DNA from: Pogonophryne albipinna
Taxonomy: Eukaryota; Chordata; Actinopteri; Perciformes; Artedidraconidae
Direction of reading: 5' to 3'
DNA length: 64,000 bases
NCBI GenBank assembly: GCA_028583405.1
Contig: CM053260.1
Coordinates: 12,918,660 to 12,982,659, forward strand
Shown here piece after piece: positions 15,211-25,021 of the stretch (the stretch's first letter is position 1; each line of letters begins with the position of its first letter). Below the pieces are notes generated by a model. It saw only the letters and a list, made by a program, of their open reading frames with translations. It had not been told where the DNA came from and ran no database searches. The position numbers and the translations under genes are program-made.

Positions 15211-15282
15211 GGGGATGTAGCTCAGTGGTAGAGCGCATGCTTTGCATGTATGAGGCCCCGGGTTCAATCCCCGGCATCTCCA
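15211..15282 (+). tRNA. tRNA-Ala (anticodon UGC), copy 1 in S0
   Basis: The 72-base sequence folds as a canonical cloverleaf: acceptor GGGGATG/CATCTCC, D arm GCTC-AGTGGTA-GAGC, anticodon arm CATGC-TTTGCAT-GTATG with anticodon TGC, variable AGGCC, T arm CCGGG-TTCAATC-CCCGG and discriminator A. No intron. A TTTT tract (Pol III terminator) follows four bases after the 3' end, and internal A and B boxes are intact. Confidence 0.95.
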
Positions 15283-15477
15283 CTCGTTTTGAAGTGGTTC
15301 AATCCGATGGGATTTGGTTTGGGAACAGGTACAAGTCCCAAATGCAGAACAAATCATAATCACCACAGACCTGTGACAGTGATAACTATGGAAGCCTTTT
15401 TGCGCCACAGCATTTTTTTTTTTAAATCCTGTAAATCAATATATTGAGATAGCTAAATCAATATATTGACTTACTAT

Positions 15478-15690
15478 CACCACAGACCTGTTACTCTGCT
15501 GAACAACCTCAACGGCTTCTTCGCACGCTTTGAAGCACAGAATAGCCCACCTGCGCAGAAAACAACGCCTCCACCCAACGACCAGGCTATCTGTTTGTCC
15601 CCAAGCAGTGTGAGGAGCGTGTCTTTTACTTTAGATGAAAATAAGGTTCCACTCCCCAAGCCCCTCTGCAAAATATTTGGTTAAAAAGAA
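15478..15690 (+). mobile_element. LINE scrap (linker/RT N-terminal region)
   Basis: The translated frame has the pattern of non-LTR retrotransposons just before the RT domain (a LLNNLNGFFARFEAQN-like stretch, then polar linker). It is short and truncated at both ends. Confidence 0.5.
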
Positions 15691-15721
15691 CACAATAGTG
15701 CTTTAGGAGGTTGGTTATTGT

Positions 15722-16453
15722 CTAATAGAGAACACGTCCTAAAACCCGGAAGTAAGTTAGCAGTTTTACCACGTCCGGTTCCTTCGATAAAAAGCAATGC
15801 AATTTCTCCATAGGATTTTGGAAAATAGCTCCAAATAAGGTCTGTGTTTGACACAAATTGAAGAGACAGATCACGTTTTGTTCTACGACATTAAATACAT
15901 CAGCAGTGACCCCGCTGGTGATTTTGGAAGAGTTTACGTGTCTGAAAAACGATGGTTGTTAACAAGTGGCTGAATAGGACTACAGAAGTTGTCCAGGCTG
16001 TTTTACGTCATTACACCGAACACGTAAAACACTCCCGCTAAGTTTGGTTGCCCTGTTCTGCTTGAAAGCAAGTAGCTGCCTCCTGCAAACTGTTCAAACA
16101 AACACTTCAACTTGTACCATTTACAATCTGTATATTTGAATATGGATCTTAAGTTGGCGTGACGTTGAAGCAGCAGCAGGGTCGCCCCTGCTGTAGTTCC
16201 TTTATAGCATAACGTTAGCATTTTGCTTCTGGCGATTAGATTTATGATTCGAAAATTCTAAAAGTAGGATAGACATGTGGATATTATCCGGATGAACAAA
16301 ACATGATCCGTCTCTTAAATGTGTGTCAACCACAGACCTTATTTCGAGCTTTTTTCCAAAATCCTATGGAGAAATTGCATTGCGTTTTTGACGAAGGAAC
16401 CGGAAGGATTTTACTTCCGGGTTTTAGGACGCGTCACTACGGTTCTCTATTAG
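15722..16453. mobile_element. Non-autonomous DNA element with long terminal inverted repeats
   Basis: The left end CTAATAGAGAAC... and the right end ...GTTCTCTATTAG are inverted copies. The similarity extends inward about 170-190 bases (shared CGTCCTAAAACCCGGAAGTAA and CAATTTCTCCATAGGATTTT blocks) with substitutions and a small indel. The 732-base element encodes no transposase. It sits within the LINE-derived part of S0 and is absent from the other S modules. Superfamily not assigned. Confidence 0.75.
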
Positions 16454-16469
16454 TTACACAAGCACTCGT

Positions 16470-16812
16470 TTTTTTATATATAAATGGATCAGGACAAAAA
16501 GTGAGCAAATATTTTTTAGGGGACACATGTTTATGTATAAAAGACATGAAAAAGTGGATTTTGCATAATAGGTTTCCTTTAACACGCCGTTGAGCTCACA
16601 GACGTCCTCACAGACATCTTCAACATCTTCCTGAGCCAGGCTGCTGTTCCCTCGTGCTTCAAGGTAACCACCATCAAACCTGTGCCGAAGAAGTCATCAC
16701 CTTCCTGCTTCAATGACTTCAACCATCATGAAATGCTTTGAGAGGCTTGTCATGAAGCAAATCAAATCTGACCTCCCCCCCTCGCTGGACCCATTTCAGT
16801 TTGCATACATGT
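16470..16812 (+). mobile_element. LINE reverse-transcriptase fragment in S0
   Basis: From about 16,588 the frame reads [17 protein letters not shown], then a PVPKKS...C motif and a [11 protein letters not shown] motif, typical of the fingers/palm region of non-LTR RTs. Internal sequence has been lost, so it is a dead fragment. The same fragment recurs in S1, S3 and S4. Confidence 0.7.
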
Positions 16813-17211
16813 ACATTCTCAAAGATTTTGAAGTGACTGTTATTTTGTATATATTGATTTTTGTGCTTTTATTTATGTCCTAATGTGTGCATATGTACAA
16901 ATGCATCTGTTGATTGTGTGTATATAGCTGCCCCCTGCAGCAGCAATTCCTCAGGAATCGCATCTTAGCAGGTATATAATACTATTCTGCATAAGCAATG
17001 TTTTATTATGGAAATATTTGGCCTGCAGTAAGTCATATTTGAGGCAATTATACAGAAGTTGTAAGTTTATAAGTATTTATACTACAATAAATCAATTAAA
17101 TTAAAAATTTAAATAAATCAAATCAATTTCTGTTACGTGAATATGAAGGGAAGCTCGATACATTTTTGACTATCATTTTAGACTTCGATCTTTCCTACAG
17201 TGGCTCTTCTA

Positions 17212-18838
17212 CACTGAACAAAAAAATAAATGCAACACTTTTGTTTTTGCTCCCATTTTTCATGAGATGAACTCAAAGATCTAAAACATTTTCTATATAC
17301 ACAAAATAACCATTTCTCTCAAATATTGTTCACAAATCTGAAAAAATCTGTGATAGTGAGCACTTCTCCTTTGCCGAGATAATCCATCCCACCTCACAGG
17401 TGTGGCATATCAAGATGCTGATTAGACAGCATGATTATTGTACAGGTGTGCCTTAGGTTGGCCACAATAAAAGGCCACTCTGAAATGTTCAGTTTTATCA
17501 CACAGCACAATGCCACAGATGTCGCAAGTTTTGAGGGAGCGTGTAATTGGCATGCTGACAGCAGGAATGTCCACCAGAGCTGTTGCCCGTGAATTGAATG
17601 TTCATTTCTCTACCATAAGCCGTCTCCAAAGGCATTTCAGAGAATTTGGCAGTACATCCAACCGGCCTCTCAACCGCAGACCATGTGTAACCACACCAGC
17701 CCAGGACCTCCACATCCAGCATGTTCACCTCCAAGATCGTCTGAGACCAGCCACTCGGACAGTTGCTGCAACAATCGGTTTGCATAACCAAAGAATTTCT
17801 GCACAAACTGTCAGAAACCGTCTCAGGGAAGCTCATCTGCATGCTCGTCGTCCTCATCGGGGTCTCGACCTGACTCCGGTTCGTCGTCGTAACCGACTTG
17901 AGTGGGCAAATGCTCACATTCGATGGCGTCTGGCACGTTGGAGAGGTGTTCTCTTCACGGATGAATCCCGGTTTTCACTGTTCAGGGCAGATGGCGTGTG
18001 TGGCGTCGTGTGGGTGAGCGGTTTTCTGATGTCAATGTTGTGAATCGAGTGGCCCATGGTGGTGGTGGGGTTATGGTATGGGCAGGCGTATGTTATGGAC
18101 GACGAACACAGGTGCATTTTATTGATGGCATTGTGAATGCACAGAGATACCGTGACGAGATCCTGAGGCCCATTGTTGTGCCATTCATCCACGACCATCA
18201 CCTCATGTTGCAGCATGATAATGCACGGCCCAATGTTGCAAGGATCTGTACACAATTCCTGGAGGCTGAAAACATCCCAGTTCTTGCATGGCCAGCATAC
18301 TCACCGGACATGTCACCCATTGAGCATGTTTGGGATGCTCTGGATCGGCGTATACGACAGCGTGTTCCAGTTCCTGCCAATATCCAGCAACTTGGCACAG
18401 CCATTGAAGAGGAGTGGACCAACATTCCACAGGCCACAATCAACAACCTGATCAACTCTATGCGAAGGAGATGTGTTGCACTGCGTGAGGCAAATGGTGG
18501 TCACACCAGATACTGACTGGTTTTCGGATCCCCCCAGACCCCCCCAATAAAGCAAAAATGCACGTTTCAGAGTGGCCTTTTATTGTGGCCAGCCTAAGGC
18601 ACACCTGTGCAATAATCATGCTGTCTAATCAGCATCTTGATATGCCACACCTGTGAGGTGGGATGGATTATCTCGGCAAAGGAGAAGTGCTCACTATCAC
18701 AGATTTTTTCAAATTTGTGAACAATATTTCAGAGAAATGGTTATTTTGTGTATATAGAAAATGTTTTAGATCTTTGAGTTCATCTCATGAAAAATGGGAG
18801 CAAAAACAAAAGTGTTGCATTTATTTTTTTGTTCAGTG
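17212..18838 (+). mobile_element. Tc1-type transposon copy 1 (Tc1a), 1,627 bp
   Basis: Ends CACTGAACA...TGTTCAGTG are flanked by TA on both sides (17210-17211 and 18839-18840). The terminal inverted repeats are unusually long for Tc1, about 280 bases, and nearly perfect. Between them lies a DD34E transposase pseudogene. The left flank differs from that of the other copies, while the right flank matches copy 2. Confidence 0.9.
17510..18516 (+). pseudogene. Tc1 DD34E transposase, frameshifted
   Basis: Tc1/mariner transposases cut and paste their element at TA sites. The frame from 17510 has two N-terminal HTH blocks (RERVIGMLTAGMSTRAVAREL..., then ...RISAQTVRNRL) and the first catalytic Asp in LFTDESRF. 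After a frame change the second part holds Asp in LQHDNARP and Glu in SPDMSPIEHVWD, with 34 residues between them (DD34E). Compared with copy 2 this copy lacks 7 bases between 17995 and 17996, which breaks the frame. A GHTRY C-terminus and TGA end the second part. Confidence 0.85.
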
Positions 18839-18964
18839 TATATATAGGTATATACATATTTTTAAACATATTTTTATATACCTTTGTTATTGTATTCAGG
18901 ATTGTGGGAAACGGTATTTTGATCTCTCTGTCTGTAGCCTACATACAAACTGAAAGATTGACAA

Positions 18965-19545
18965 TAACGTTTATTTTTATTTATTTTTGTTTATTTGACA
19001 GGGACAGTGCACATTGATTAACATTTCTGTAAATGCGCCAGAGTTAGCCAACAGGCTATTTTTCATCTGCAGTCCCTGGACAGATGTTGAAAGTCATTCT
19101 AAAAAGAAAATGTCACTTCAAATGACAGGTAAACACAATCAGTTAAACAACATTCAACATAGATGCTTATATTATGATCAAAGCATATATAAAAAAACAT
19201 AAAAACAAAAATACATATTCACAAAGCAGACAGATAGCAACAGGTCAAGGCACATGTGTACAAACAGAGCCTTGTAAAGTGCAGATTGTGTTCAGTGTTG
19301 ACAGAGCTGATTTTCCACTAAGCATGTTTTTAAATCAGATTTGAATAAACTGCAGGTGTTTTGTTCTCTAATCGTTACTGGGATTGAGTTCCACTGATGT
19401 GCAGCTTTAAAAGAAAATGAAGATTGGCTGAATGAACTCTTCCTTAATGGAACAACGCAATCTCCTCTTGTTGCAGCTCTTGTTGACCGAGTTACAGGTG
19501 TGCGGATGGTGATAAAATGTCTGAGCTTGGACTTGACTTTCAAAG
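18965..19545 (-). mobile_element. 5'-truncated LINE tail in S1
   Basis: On the minus strand the frame ending at 19292 reads a typical C-terminus of a LINE polyprotein (FKAAHQWNSIPVTIREQ, then FKSDLKTCL), followed by a 3' UTR with GTGCACTGTCCCTGTCAAATAAAC and an AT-rich tail. Only the last part of the ORF is present. The frame continues by chance through the antisense of the tRNA gene, which is not coding. Confidence 0.7.
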
Positions 19546-19630
19546 CTAAAATATATGTTTGTTTAATATTAATGTCTAATATTTGAGTAAATGCGTGTTG
19601 TAAAATGTAACGTTCTTGTTGGTTAAAACA

Positions 19631-19702
19631 GGGGATGTAGCTCAGTGGTAGAGCGCATGCTTTGCATGTATGAGGCCCCGGGTTCAATCCCCGGCATCTC
19701 CA
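19631..19702 (+). tRNA. tRNA-Ala (UGC), copy 2 in S1
   Basis: Base-for-base identical to the S0 copy over 72 bases, followed by CTCG and TTTT. The 5' flank (TTGGTTAAAACA) is of the type shared by S1, S3 and S4. Confidence 0.95.
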
Positions 19703-19855
19703 CTCGTTTTGAAGTGGTTCAATCCGATGGGATTTGGTTTGGGAACCGGTACAAGTCCCAAATGCAGAACAAATCATTATCACCACAGACCTGTGACAGT
19801 AATAACTATGAAAGCCTGTTTGCGCCACAGGAAAAAAATAAAAAAATCCTGTAAG

Positions 19856-21147
19856 TCATTATATTGACTTACTATCTCAATATATTGAGTTATATATATA
19901 TATATTTTTTTTTTTTAATGAAACAGTTATGTCAAATACAGAATAAGGCACATAGACATCAATGTTCATCATATAAGCGGTACAACTTCATATTAAAGTA
20001 CACACATTCACCATCAACTAGTTCTTAATTAACATGCATATTAGCAGTATATTGGCTCTTTATTAGTCATTATAAAACACTTATTAATGCCTTATTCTAC
20101 ATGACCATATTCTACATGTAATCTATGTGTGTTACACTTGCATGTATGAGATTGTTAAGTGCCTTGTAACTTCTTCTTTTATAGTTTCACTCCGTTTGAA
20201 TGTCAGTGGACTGCAAATGAGTCAATAAAGGAGCATGGCTGCTCATTCCCTGGCTCTCAAAAGTGTTTGACTGGCTGTTTAATCTATGTTCACACTGAGA
20301 CAGTACAACAAATAGAGAGAACAGTACACCTAGTGTGTAAGTACATACAAGCAGGTCACACAGTATGATCACAAATACATAAACTCTGTTAAAAATCAGT
20401 TTTATTAAAAAGTACAGGCTGCATATATGTTCTTAGCCTTGGAGAAACTTGACATGTTTTGGTATGTGTCTGAACCTCTCTTTAGTGGTTCATAAATAAA
20501 ACAGATATTTCAACGTGAGCCTACTTTGTTCATGTACTGTTGAGGTTAATTTCAGTAGTTGTGTGCTATAATGTATTTACAAAGTGTGAAGAGGAGGCAA
20601 CTTTAGAATAGGGAACCTGTTCAGGTCAATTAGAGTCAAATTAGCTTATTGGTTATGAACAAGACTTCACTTTAAAATAAGGAACATATTCTTTGATAGA
20701 AATACCTAATTTTGAGTTATTTAGACATATTGAGGAGAGCATATTAAGACCAAAGCTAATGTACAACAACTTCCTTACTTGCAATAAATAAGGAATAATT
20801 AGTGGGTTATTGAGGAAAAACTCTCAATTAATGGCCTATTACTTGTAGAATATAGAATAAGGCATTAATAGGTGTTTTATAATGACTAATAAAGAGCCAA
20901 TATACTGCTAATATCCATGTTAATTAACAACTAGTTGATGGTTAATTTGTGTACCTTAATATAAAGTTGTACCGGTTATATGATGAACATTGATGTCTAT
21001 GTGCCTTATTCTGTATTTGACATAATTGTTTCAATAAAAATATATAACTCAATATAATGAGATAGCTAAGTCAATATATTGAGATAGCTAAGTCAATATA
21101 TTGAGATAGTAACTCAATATAATGAGATAGCTAAGTCAATATATTGA
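19856..21147. mobile_element. Long-inverted-repeat element in S1
   Basis: Left arm (about 19,918-20,105, starting AATGAAACAGTTATG) and right arm (about 20,850-21,045) are inverted copies of about 200 bases, roughly 90% alike by eye. The outer margins carry tandem TCAATATATTGA-containing repeats of about 22 bases on both sides. The interior (about 740 bases) has no transposase. This looks like a non-autonomous foldback/MITE-like element. Confidence 0.75.
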
Positions 21148-21515
21148 TATAAATGGATCAGGATATAAAGTGAGCAAATATTTTTTCCTGAAACTTTCAG
21201 AATCTCTTTACACAAAGGGGACACATGTTTATGTATAAAATACATGAACAAGTGGATTTTGCATTATAGCATTTAACGCCGCTGAGCTCACAGACGTCCT
21301 CACAGACATCTTCAACATCTTCCTGAGCCAGGCTGTTGTTCCCTCGTGCTTCAAGGTGACCACCATCATACCTGTGCCGAAGAAGTCATCACCTTCCTGC
21401 TTCAATGACTGTAGCGCTGACTTCAACCATCATGAAGTGCTTTGAGAGGCTAGTCATGAAGCACATCTGACCTCCCCCCCTCGCTGGACCCATTTCAGTT
21501 TGCATACATGTACAT
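21148..21515 (+). mobile_element. LINE reverse-transcriptase fragment in S1
   Basis: Same RT fragment as in S0 ([20 protein letters not shown] region at about 21,282-21,400) with shared internal lesions, directly after the long-inverted-repeat element. Confidence 0.65.
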
Positions 21516-21682
21516 TCTCAAAGATGTTGAAGTGACTGTTATTTTGTATATATTGATTGTTGTGCTTTTATTTATGTCTTAATGTGTGCATATGTACAAA
21601 TGCGTCTGTTGAGTGTGTGTGTGTATATATATGTATATATATAGGTATATACATATTTTCAAACATATTTTTATATACCTTT

Positions 21683-22083
21683 TGTCAAAACAATAATTTT
21701 TCCTTTCTCCTAAGATATTTAACCTTTTCTGTGTGGGGACGTTTACGACCAACCCTGAGTCTGTTATCTCCCGTAAGGAATGTGCTAATGCAGTCCAGAT
21801 GTCGGGGATGTCTCCAGTGTTCCCAGTGTTTACGCACCATTCCGCAATATGTGGATTAACTCTCTGTAAACTAGTTAAAAGGTCTATTCGAGAGAGAGGG
21901 TGGGCTGAATTGATGTGGCAACCCACCGGAGCAGTCAGATCCTCTGGCTGCTCCGTGACTTGTGATGTGAATTTCTCCGGGCCGATACTTGTAAATAAAC
22001 ATCAGTGTTTGACATCAAAGCTCCAACTCTCCTCGTGTCTCTCTGAGTCCTGACTCTCCATTGCTGCAGAAGTTTCCCTTACA
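21683..22083 (+). repeat. 5' LTR of LTR element 1
   Basis: Starts TGTCAAAA and ends CTTACA. Strongly similar to the 3' LTR at 29,326; differences include a segment of about 30 bases missing from the 3' LTR. Confidence 0.85.
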
Positions 22084-22086
22084 AAT

Positions 22087-22104
22087 TGGCGTTGTCGGCA
22101 GGAT
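22087..22104 (+). other. Primer-binding site, tRNA-Ser type (element 1)
   Basis: TGGCGTTGTCGGCAGGAT begins three bases after the 5' LTR. Its complement ends in CCA and matches the 3' end of a vertebrate tRNA-Ser (AGA-type, recalled from general knowledge) with one mismatch. A good splice donor (CTG/GTAAGTG) follows about 20 bases downstream, as in retrovirus-like leaders. Confidence 0.65.
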
Positions 22105-22350
22105 ACCAACAAATCTTCAGAACTGGTAAGTGTAATTTCAAATCCACATTTGGACATTGCCTTACCAGAATCTGTGATTGACGGTATCCTAAAATTACCT
22201 GTGAAACTGAACGGTTGTGTTTCGTTTTTTGGTTAATGAACATTTGGGGATTACAAACCCAGGGGATCAGTGTCTGGGGACTTTGGTCCTGGCTGATTTT
22301 CTCTGCGTATGCTGCTCGGGACGTAAGTACCATACAAGCATGCACAGCTC

Positions 22351-22515
22351 ATGTTCGGAGAAACCTTAAAGAAATACATCAGTAAAGTTGAGCTTCTGTA
22401 TGAAAGCAATGTAAAGATTTGTATTGGACAAATCGCCGAATTCTGGGGGTTTCAGCGGCCAACACCAGCAGTACAAAAGAAGCAGCCAGAGATATTATCC
22501 CCATCGCCTCTCTGA
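22351..22515 (+). pseudogene. Short leader ORF (54 aa), possible gag remnant
   Basis: A 54-codon frame starts 264 bases after the PBS and ends in TGA. It is a basic/hydrophobic mix (MFGETLKKY..., FWGFQRPTPAV...) and is kept in frame in all three elements despite a small sequence difference. Its position matches the start of gag in LTR elements, but I recognise no domain. Confidence 0.3.
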
Positions 22516-24951
22516 GCACGGCTCCAGCAGCAACCGCGGGTGTGTGTGTAAATATCCCCCCGTGTTTGGGTGGCTGGGGCAGTGCAGCTGAGAGGGAGAA
22601 AGTCACAGCTTTTTGTCTATATCTTTAATTCACACCACCGCTGTCTCTATTAAAAACGAGATGATCTAAAAGCACTCGTTGTTTGTGACCGTCTTCTACA
22701 TTGCTCGTAAGGCCGGGGCAGCGCAAGGTGCGTGCATCACCCGATGTGCCACAGTTCCCTACTTTGCTGGAGGAACATTCCCTACAATTGCTGGAGGAGC
22801 GTTCCCTACATTATTGCTGGAGGAGCTGGTGCCGGTCTGGAGTGCATACATAAAATTATAGGCTAATTGATCACGGGTGGGCAGTGGCAAGCAAGTGTAG
22901 AACAAAACTGTGTTTCATCGTTGTGATGAACTCGATGGCGGGTGTGTAGGCTGGTCGTGTAGGACTACAGTTAACTGTGCTGTTGTTGGAGACAAAGGGT
23001 AGCGGAAAAAAGTCTATGTTCTCCTGGTCGGGGGTGCATAGCGCCACTAGAATAGAGTAGTGGTGTCGCAAGAGGATAAGCTATCGCTTTTGGACGGTCT
23101 TCAGGCACGATCTAGGACTTGTATACAAGGGTGGACACGTGAGTCAAGGCGCTCCATCTATAATTCCCTACCCCCTCTGAAACCTCTTAATTCGGACTAA
23201 ATTGAGCTGGATGAACTTTGCTGTCGCGCTGGTGTTTATTGCGAGTTCATGTTTGTTTCTCTAATTGTTTGTATGGGGGGTCTATATTGGTTTGTCTACC
23301 CGCCGTCTTGTGTATGTTTTGTAACAACTAATAATGAATCAGTCCATAGCCAGGGTAAAATGAACTAAACTTTAGTCATCTCACCAAAAGTAAATGACTT
23401 GAGAAAAACAAATATAAAGATGTAAAGCAAAATTCTGGTAGTATAAATGTGCTGCAAAATGAAAATAATTAGCAAAAGAGTGTTTTTATGTCCTGCATCT
23501 GAGTGTGCAGAGGAAAATGTAAACAAGAAACACACTGTTCAGGGTGTGCGCTGCAGGTGTAAGAAGAAAATAAGATGATATTGCTTTAAGAATACATTTT
23601 AAATTGTATTGCTGGTATGTTAAGATATCTTTGTGACCTTGTATAAACCCTATGCCCCGTCCTGCGCCCCGAGACCCTCAGAGGCATCATTGCTGGTCGT
23701 AAAGACCTGCCTGAGGAGATCAGGGTTGCAAAAAGAAAATTGTCTGCTCAATTAGGTCAATGTTGTATTATTTGTTTCATTTATTCTTAAACTATGTATT
23801 GTATGATAATAATGAATAAAAAAACGTAATGTTTTGAACACATTCCGAAACAAAGCAGATAAAACAGAACTAGACTCAGACATAATACTAATTATTATTG
23901 AAACCTTTTGCGCTGTTGCTGCAAAATGGAAACTTTGTTGATTATCTATTCCAACTGGCCACTGGAATCAGATCATTAATATAAGTTGAAGTTCAATTAC
24001 AGTTTTAAATATAGTTTAACATTCCTTATTAAACTGTTTCAAATTATTTCTAGTATCAACCAATTGGTCTATAGACATTACTACAATTCTAATAGTTGTT
24101 AAACTACTGACAGGTTTTCTGAAACCGAGCTTATGAACAACAGAGCAAAGGTCGCTGGTTAAGCCAGGATCAATATATTTGTTGAAGTTTTTATTGTGTG
24201 CATAATAAATGTGTTAAATTCATTGAGCAATTTTTTTTTAAGAAGTATTGTAGTTCCAGTAATCCAAGATTCGATTTACAGATATCAAATAAGCATGACT
24301 CGGACAAGATACGTCTTAGGATAGTTTGCTTGACTCTTTTCTTCAACATAAAGGTACCAAATACAAAACACGTATTTCCTCAGGTCAAAAACTATGTTGC
24401 TCTGTGCTTCTTTCTCCTTCTCACACACACCCCCAATCACCAGCAGCTGCCGTCGGCTATAACGTCTTGTAATCACGAACAGCTGCGGTCATCTATGCCG
24501 TTAATTTCACACGGCTGGTTCCAATAAATGATATAATAGCACTAACAACAAAGGATAATAATATTCAAATATACATTTTAACATATGGCTCCTACAAGAA
24601 TAATGTTGCAATCTCTTTAATATCAGTAATTGCAGTTCGAAGATAGATGTTGTTTTCCAAGGGCCTCTCCTTCGCAGTCCCACACCGTAAATCATGAGAC
24701 TTCCAAATCCTAACAGACAGAGATCAGTATCACTTTTTGTTGGAAGCCAAATCCATGTAAAGGTTCTACTCAAGCCCAATTAAAAAAAAGTATTGAACCC
24801 AGCTCAAGCTAAATGTCAAATGTATTTAATTAATGTACAAGTGTTTTGATTTATTTAAAATGTTCCAGTCTAGCTTCCTTCGGGTTTAGTCTAAGCAACA
24901 AATTGTTTCTCATAACATTCTCACTGCTGTCCCAAATGTTTTAAACCTTGG

Positions 24952-24952
<1 letters not shown>

Positions 24953-25019
<67 letters not shown>
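24953..25019. repeat. CA microsatellite in LTR element 1
   Basis: Pure (CA)n run of about 67 bases. The homologous runs in elements 2 and 3 differ in length and purity. Confidence 0.95.

Positions 25020-25021
<2 letters not shown>

Larger units (their letters stand above)
15150..17211 (+). repeat. Module S0, divergent outlying copy of the tRNA-Ala module
   Basis: Homology to S1-S5 starts near 15,150 (shared GTCTAATATTTGA) and runs through the tRNA-Ala gene, its 3' flank, a short TCAATATATTGA repeat tract and a LINE reverse-transcriptase scrap. Unlike the other copies it lacks the minus-strand LINE tail before the tRNA and the 1.3-kb inverted-repeat element, and it carries its own 732-base inverted-repeat insertion. 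It borders unique edem1-flanking DNA, so it may be closest to the ancestral locus. Confidence 0.65.

Noticed and set aside
16570..16812. Possibility that the S0 RT fragment marks a live LINE
   Set aside because: Internal deletions and stops relative to the normal RT order and lack of endonuclease and 3' end show it is a relic.
17498..17917. Minus-strand ORFs overlapping the Tc1 transposase (also 31,643-32,062 and 18,198-18,455)
   Set aside because: They are shadows of the transposase on the opposite strand and have no homology that I recognise.
19292..19828. 178-aa minus-strand ORF, repeated at 30,114-30,650 and in shorter form in S3-S5
   Set aside because: Only its C-terminal third is LINE-derived coding sequence. 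The central part is the antisense of the tRNA-Ala gene (the GLNPGPHTC stretch) and the start lies in its flank, so it is a chance fusion of frames.
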